Assembly: GCA_003116975.1 (NCBI GenBank)
Contig: BGKB01000008.1
Span: forward strand, 496,001-560,000
Direction of reading: 5' to 3'
DNA length: 64,000 nucleotides
Source: Aurantiochytrium sp. KH105
Lineage: Eukaryota; Sar; Bigyra; Thraustochytrida; Thraustochytriidae
Part shown: positions 59,360 through 64,000 of the stretch, in pieces
Layout: every line of letters begins with the position of its first letter
Numbering within the stretch: position 1 is the first letter of the stretch
Notes under the pieces: generated by a model
The model's database searches: none
Seen by the model: only the letters and a program-made list of their open reading frames with translations
What the model was told of the DNA's origin: nothing
Program-made: the position numbers and the translations under genes

Positions 59360-60246
59360 ATGGAGGAAGAGAAAGGAAGACTCGCAGAGTCACGTTACTC
59401 AACAAAGTCAAGTATGGCGAGCCACATGCCATCCGATGATCAATGAACAAAAGACGACGACGAAGAAGAACAAGAACAAGAACAAGAACAAAAACGAGCA
59501 CGGCAACCGGAGGAAGAGCGAACGAAGAGTTGGTTTTTTTGTATGAAAACAAGAGCAAAATGCGTCTTCCCCCCCCTGTAACATCATTTGCGACCGTGCA
59601 CCTGCGGTCGACTTCCTTTTCATTCCATTTCTTTCTGGCCACCACGCAAACTTATGACCTTAAAAACTCCAAGAATAAGACGTTTTTCGAGTATTCTTGC
59701 AGCTTCGTTCCTCGATTTCCCTTTGTGAAAAGTGCAGGAGAAAGAGCATACCACCGTGAAATGTCATAGCGACGACAGAGCACTCTGTGAATGCAGCAGA
59801 AGTCCAATCCCTTTCCCCCTCGAAAAAGACAAAAAACAAAAAGTCACTGTGAGACAAGTAGACTAGCCGCTGCCGTGTCCTACATACTCCTCCGCATGCT
59901 TGATGACTTCGCCAAAAGCGTACGAATCGCGGCTTCAGTCAGGCAACTCTTTTCCCTTTGATTGTTTGGTACGTACAACAAGTGAGTGAGAGGAAAAGCC
60001 AAAATGGCCGGGCTCCGCAACGGAGACTCGCGATCGATCACGCTGTGGCCAGCTTGTAGAAACAGCATGATCGAAACTTGCAAAGAAGACACGGCTGAAA
60101 ATCTGGAAACGAGCACGACACAAGGCCGGTATATACCGCTAGCGTATAAATGAAATGAAAAATGAAAGTTAAGGTAAAAAGAGTTGGAGGTGGTAGAGGT
60201 TATGATCGTTGATGTAGATGGTTGGATTGCATGGGATGCGTATACT
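59360..60246. other. Intergenic, convergent 3' regions
   Basis: AT-rich spacer between the kelch-BTB (+) and citrate synthase (-) stops. An AGAACA repeat lies at about 59464-59500 and a palindrome GGTATATACC at 60128-60137. No gene or RNA is seen. Confidence 0.6.
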
Positions 60247-61629
60247 TTACTTGACGTTCTTGACGATCCAGTCCGAGGTGATGGACTTGGGGCGCTCGAG
60301 CGGGAAGCCGAGAGCGCGGTCGAGAAGAAGCTGGGCGAGAGCACCGTAGGCGCGGGAAACAGCAAAGAGGACAGTGTAGAAGTTCTCCTCCTTGAAGCCG
60401 TAGTGCTGGAGGAGGACGCCGCTGTGGGAGTCGACGTTGGGCCAGGGGTTCTTGGTCTTACCGTGCTCGAGGAGAACGTCGGGCATGACCTTGTAGATAG
60501 TAGACACAATGTGGAAGAGATCGTCATCCGGCATAAACTTGAGGGCAAACTCGCGCTGCGCAGTGTAGCGGGGGTCAGTCTTGCGCAGGACGGCGTGGCC
60601 GTAGCCGGGGATGACACGGCCAGCGTTAAGGGTGTCCCATGCGAACTCGCGGATGGTCTCTTCGTTAACAGGCTTGCCCTCCTTCTGGAAGTGGGCTTGG
60701 AGGTCGAGGATCCAGCGGAGGACCTCCTGGTTGGCGAGGCCGTGGAGGGGGCCGGCCAGGGCGTTGAAGCCACTGGCGATAGCAAGGTACGGGTCGCTCA
60801 GGGTGGAGCCCACAAGGTGGGTGGTGTGTGCACTGGCGTTGCCGCCCTCGTGGTCGCTGTGGATGACGAGGTAGAGGCGCATGAGCTCGTCGAACTCGGG
60901 GTCAGAGTAGCCGAGCATGCGGCAAAAGTTGGCGCTGTAGTCGAGCGACTTGTCGTAGGGGGCGACCTTGCCGTCGTAGTAGGTGCAGCGGTAGATGAGC
61001 GCGGCGATCTCGGGGAGCTTGGCAATGACGTTGACAATGTCCTCGTACGCGGCCTCCCAGTACTTGGTCTTGTTGAGGCCCTTGGTGTACTCCTTGGCGA
61101 AGACGGACTCGGTCTGGAGCGCGGTCACGGCGGTGGAGAGCTGGGTCATGGGGTGCATGTCCTTGGGGAAGCTGCGGATCATGGGCTCAATGTGGTCCGG
61201 GAGCTTGGCGCGCTCGTGGAGCTCGTTGGTGAGGGCGGTGGCCTGCTCGGGGGTGGGGCACTCGCCGGTGGTGAGGAGCCAGAAGAGGGCTTCGGGGCCG
61301 GGCTCGCCGCCCTTCTCGCCGCTGGCGGGGGGGAGCTCCTTCTGGAGGTCGGGAATGGTGCGGCCGCGGAAGCGGATGCCCTCCTCGGCATCGAGGAGCG
61401 AGGTCTCCCAGATCATGCACTTGACGCCGCGAGCGCCGCCGAGGGCCTGCTCGACGGTCACCTCGCCGAGGCTCTTGGAGCCGTACTCAGCCTTGAGCTT
61501 CTTGAACTTTTCCTGCTCCTTGGGGACGACCTCGGTGAGCTTGTCCTTGAGGGCGCTGGTGGCGAGGCCGCGCTGGGCGGCGCTCGACGCGACCATGCGG
61601 GCGCGGAACACCTGCATCGTGCTCAGCAT
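60247..61629 (-). CDS. CS: Mitochondrial citrate synthase
   Basis: The 460-residue enzyme condenses acetyl-CoA and oxaloacetate in the TCA cycle. The N-terminus ([20 protein letters not shown], then GLATSA) is a mitochondrial presequence. Active-site residues are present: His in [12 protein letters not shown] (about 253), His in [10 protein letters not shown] (about 295) and Asp in [10 protein letters not shown] (about 400). [30 protein letters not shown] and [14 protein letters not shown] are typical of the eukaryotic mitochondrial form, and length agrees. C-ending codon bias is extreme, fitting high expression. In thraustochytrid-like oleaginous protists citrate feeds lipid synthesis, but that is context only. 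The antisense strand is open for about 500 codons because of this codon bias; that frame is not a gene. Confidence 0.98.
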   Translation of the reverse strand: MLSTMQVFRARMVASSAAQRGLATSALKDKLTEVVPKEQEKFKKLKAEYGSKSLGEVTVEQALGGARGVKCMIWETSLLDAEEGIRFRGRTIPDLQKELPPASGEKGGEPGPEALFWLLTTGECPTPEQATALTNELHERAKLPDHIEPMIRSFPKDMHPMTQLSTAVTALQTESVFAKEYTKGLNKTKYWEAAYEDIVNVIAKLPEIAALIYRCTYYDGKVAPYDKSLDYSANFCRMLGYSDPEFDELMRLYLVIHSDHEGGNASAHTTHLVGSTLSDPYLAIASGFNALAGPLHGLANQEVLRWILDLQAHFQKEGKPVNEETIREFAWDTLNAGRVIPGYGHAVLRKTDPRYTAQREFALKFMPDDDLFHIVSTIYKVMPDVLLEHGKTKNPWPNVDSHSGVLLQHYGFKEENFYTVLFAVSRAYGALAQLLLDRALGFPLERPKSITSDWIVKNVK

Positions 61630-62723
61630 TTTCCTGGCGTTGGTTTTTATCTGCTCGCTGTTGCTTCTTCTGTTGGTGATTGATTGATCAGTTCGCCGTT
61701 CGCGGATTGGATTTCGTTCGTTTGTCAGTCAATTCGTTCATGCGATTCATTCAAGATCGGTCAGTCGGGTCCCTCTCGTCAAGTGGTGTTTGCGAAGGCT
61801 CGGCTCCGCGCGCTCTTCGCGCAGGCAGACCTGCAGGCAAGCACGCTCGCAAGCACGCAGCAGCAGCAGCAGCAGCAGCCTGCCTCATATCTATCTGTCT
61901 ATCTTTTCTGGCTGCTTGGCTGGCTGCTTGCCTCTGGCTGCATTGCGACGCTCAGGCCGCGTCCAGACGGGCCTGCGCGGCGCGACGCAGCGCAGCGCGG
62001 CGAGGCGAGGCGAGGCGAGGCGAGGACCTGCGTGCGAGCGCGTCGCGGCGCGGTGCGGCGCGGCGCGAGGGAGGAGGCGATGTGCGCGTGCATGGCGCGG
62101 CAGCGACGTACCTTGGGTCGCGGGCGGGATTTGGATTTTGAATTTGAATTTGCATTCGAATTCGAACGATTTCTTTTCATCCCCGAAAAACTTTGCAATG
62201 CAGGCCTCGGTATTTCTCCGTCCCTGCCCACATCTCGTCTCGGGTCATTCTCACATACCCTTCACCGCGCCGCCCGCGCCCCTGTCTGCGGCGCTTCAGC
62301 GTGCCTCTGCGCTACCCTCTTAGCGGGGACATCGTCCCATCGTACGCGCCTGCAACGCGCAGGGTCCGTGCGTGCGAGGGGGGCGGCGCAGCCCAGTGGC
62401 GGGAGTAAACGCAGAGGGCGCGCAAGTTTCGCCGGGGCCTCGGGAAAGAAGGGAAAGAAACCAAGAAAGAAAGGATTCGGAAAAGGCAAGAAGCAGGCGC
62501 AGCAAAGAGCAGAGGGAGGGAGGGAGGGAGAGAAGAGGGGGGAAGGATTTGAAATGAAGGGCAAGGAAGCAGGAGGAAGGAAGGGAAGGAAGGCAAGTGA
62601 AGGAAGGAAGGGAGGGGGGGCAGGAACCAGTGACGAGGAGGAGCAGGACGATGATGATGATCATGCAGAGGAAGAATGAAGGCAGCGGCAGCAGCGGCGG
62701 CGGCGCGAGGAGGAAAGCCGCCA

Positions 62724-62779
62724 GGAATGGAATGGAATGGAATGGAATGGAATGGAATGGAATGGAATGGAATGGAATG
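62724..62779. repeat. (GGAAT)n pentamer array
   Basis: About eleven perfect GGAAT copies, with a few more degenerate copies at 62918-62950. The same pentamer occurs as a short run at 17676-17700, upstream of the giant repeat gene. Confidence 0.95.
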
Positions 62780-62856
62780 ACCAGCAGCCGCGGCGCTTGG
62801 CGGGTGACAGCGAAGCGGCACGGGCGGTTTCTTTGTCTGCAGCAGCTGCTCGCTGT

Positions 62857-62904
62857 CGATCCGATCGATCGGATCCGATCCGATCCGATCCGATCCGATC
62901 CGAT
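62857..62904. repeat. (GATCC)n pentamer array
   Basis: GATCC/GATCG pentamers run for about 48 bp, begin with a GATCGATCGG variant and end at GATGCGG. Confidence 0.9.
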
Positions 62905-63500
62905 GCGGCATGGAGATGAATGGAATGGAATGGCGTGGAGTGGAATGAAATGACCCGAGGACCACGCGTTCGTTGCGCGGATGGTCGAGAGCGGCGACCT
63001 TGCAGGCACGCTCGCACGCTCGCACGCGGACGGAGAATCAACACACGCGCTGAGCGCGAGACGCACTGCGCGGCCAGCCAGCCGGAACAGGCCTCTCTCT
63101 CTCTGAGCAAAGCCCTGCAGAAGAATTTGAAAAAAGCAGTGATCGAGCCCTCTGCGAAGACCTTGTTACCGCTGCTGGCTGGCTGGTGCGGCGCGCCGAC
63201 GCGGCGAGGGGCTGGCCGGATGGCTGGCTGTGCACCTGCTGCTGCAACTCGCACGAGTTCGAGTTCGTGGTGAGCAGGTTCCGCCAAGCAGGCAAACAAG
63301 CAAGCAAGCAAGCACGCCTGCTGAGCTAAGCTAAACTGAGCTGAGCTGAGCTGAGGCCGCTGACCGCTCGCAACTTCCGCTTCTCCTGCTCCTGCTCGCT
63401 CGGTGCTGGTGCGCTTCGGGTGGTGGTCAGCACCTGCAGCTGCAGGCAGCTAGCTAGCTCGCTGGCCACCGCGACATCAGCCACACCAGCACCAGCACCA

Positions 63501-63564
63501 GCAGCAGTGGCTTTCTTCTTTTTCTTCTTCTTCTTCTTCTTCTTCTTCTACTTCTTCTTCTTTC
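63501..63564. repeat. (TTC)n microsatellite
   Basis: TTC repeats with occasional TTT and CTA interruptions, ten bases before an ATG that opens a frame to the window edge. Confidence 0.95.
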
Positions 63565-63573
63565 ATTATTTCG

Positions 63574-64000
63574 ATGAAAAACCTGTGCGTAGCGCGGCTC
63601 AACACTCACGGCGCAGCAACGCTTGACCGGCCACGGAGCGACCGCGTCGCATCGCAGTGGCAAGTTGTTGGTTCCACGATCGCGGATCCGTCCTCGCTGC
63701 TGCTATTGCTTATTACGGCGGGCTTCCGTGGCGCGCCACGCCTCCGGCGCCGCCCCGACGAGTGGTCCTGCGAGCCTGCCGCCGCGCACACTCCCGAGTC
63801 AACAGCGTCGAGCCGAGCCGCGCCCGAGCCGACTTGCGCCATTCCGTCCGCACGCTCTGTTGCAGCTGCTGCGGCGACCGCGTTGAGGAGAGGAGAGGAG
63901 AGGGAAGAGCCGAGAGCGGCGGGAGGCTCGCCCCCGCCACCAGCCCCTGCGAGGCCAAAAAGATCACACACACCCCGAGCATGCATCTGCTGCTGCATGT
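63574..64000 (+). CDS. Open frame reaching the right edge, doubtful
   Basis: An ATG at 63574 (MKNLCVARLNTHGAATL) opens 142 codons to the window edge with no stop. The sequence includes a Leu run (SSLLLLLITAGF) and then Ala/Arg/Pro-rich low-complexity sequence typical of GC-rich noncoding DNA. The minus strand is also open here over 63606-63998. I cannot say which, if either, is coding. Confidence 0.2.
   Translation, partial: MKNLCVARLNTHGAATLDRPRSDRVASQWQVVGSTIADPSSLLLLLITAGFRGAPRLRRRPDEWSCEPAAAHTPESTASSRAAPEPTCAIPSARSVAAAAATALRRGEEREEPRAAGGSPPPPAPARPKRSHTPRACICCCM

Larger units (their letters stand above)
61630..64000. other. Repeat-rich region right of citrate synthase
   Basis: Upstream DNA of citrate synthase, with many simple repeats: CAG (61858-61882), GGCGA (61998-62032), GGGAGG/GGAAGG purine blocks (62500-62620), GGAAT (62724-62779), GATCC (62857-62904), AAGC (63295-63315), CTGAG (63330-63356) and TTC (63501-63564). 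No confident gene is seen; one open frame reaching the edge is listed separately. A 331-codon frame over 61684-62679 is dominated by repeats and rejected. Confidence 0.55.

Noticed and set aside
60184-61683. About 500-codon open frame on the plus strand opposite citrate synthase
   Set aside because: The minus strand encodes an unmistakable citrate synthase; the antisense frame is open because of strong C-ending codon bias and has Gly/Val/Leu-rich composition without motifs.
61684-62679. 331-codon plus-strand frame
   Set aside because: Built from GGCGA, CAG and GGAAGG repeats and a TTTGAA tract; no complex protein sequence.

Overview
This is a nuclear-type eukaryotic window: GC-rich, mostly single-exon genes, many trinucleotide tracts and repeat-rich 5' leaders. 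The gene set (mitochondrial citrate synthase, a mitochondrial EF-G2-type factor, histone stem-loop binding protein, ALKBH6, MRTO4, NSA2, DHHC and RING-CH proteins) and the texture fit a unicellular protist. A labyrinthulomycete (thraustochytrid) is my best guess. That is inference from style and content; nothing in the sequence names the organism.

Layout, left to right: the N-terminal 971 codons of an EF-hand protein running off the left edge (-); a decayed element-like stretch (3.2-4.4 kb); a divergent kinase-like gene (+); an old-yellow-enzyme/OPR-type reductase (-) head-to-head with a double hot-dog acyl-CoA thioesterase-like gene (+); a 7.2-kb exon for a 2386-residue acidic Ser-rich repeat protein with C-terminal ankyrin repeats (-), divergent from MRTO4 (+) across a (AAAG)n tract with a 25-N gap; a PH-domain scaffold-like gene (-) divergent from aspartate-semialdehyde dehydrogenase (+); GFM2-type factor (-) divergent from SLBP (+); a BTB plus nucleotidyltransferase-like protein (-); a metallo-beta-lactamase-fold hydrolase (-) divergent from three-exon ALKBH6 (+); a short DHHC enzyme (-) divergent from a two-exon WD40 gene (+) whose last codons and 3' flank are amplified into a six-copy array; a PHO80-like cyclin (+); a secretory LamG-Sel1 protein (-) head-to-head with a DUF2419-like protein (+); tandem MDR oxidoreductase paralogues (-); a methylglutaconyl-CoA-hydratase-like enzyme (+); NSA2 (+); a RING-CH E3 ligase (-); a kelch-BTB protein (+); citrate synthase (-); and a repeat-rich right end.

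Twenty of the 24 neighbouring pairs among the 25 called genes are on opposite strands, so most genes share a divergent promoter region on one side and a short convergent 3' region on the other. Two genes were read through introns (ALKBH6, WD40); the rest are single open frames. Several frames stay open far upstream of the likely start through repeat-rich leaders, so I chose starts by family length, initiation context and where conserved or complex sequence begins.

No tRNA, rRNA, CRISPR array or intact mobile element was recognised. The most unusual items are the RLPSxL-repeat/ankyrin giant, the double hot-dog enzyme with apparently split catalytic residues, the BTB-nucleotidyltransferase-like fusion, the array made from a gene's 3' end, and the near-strict strand alternation.
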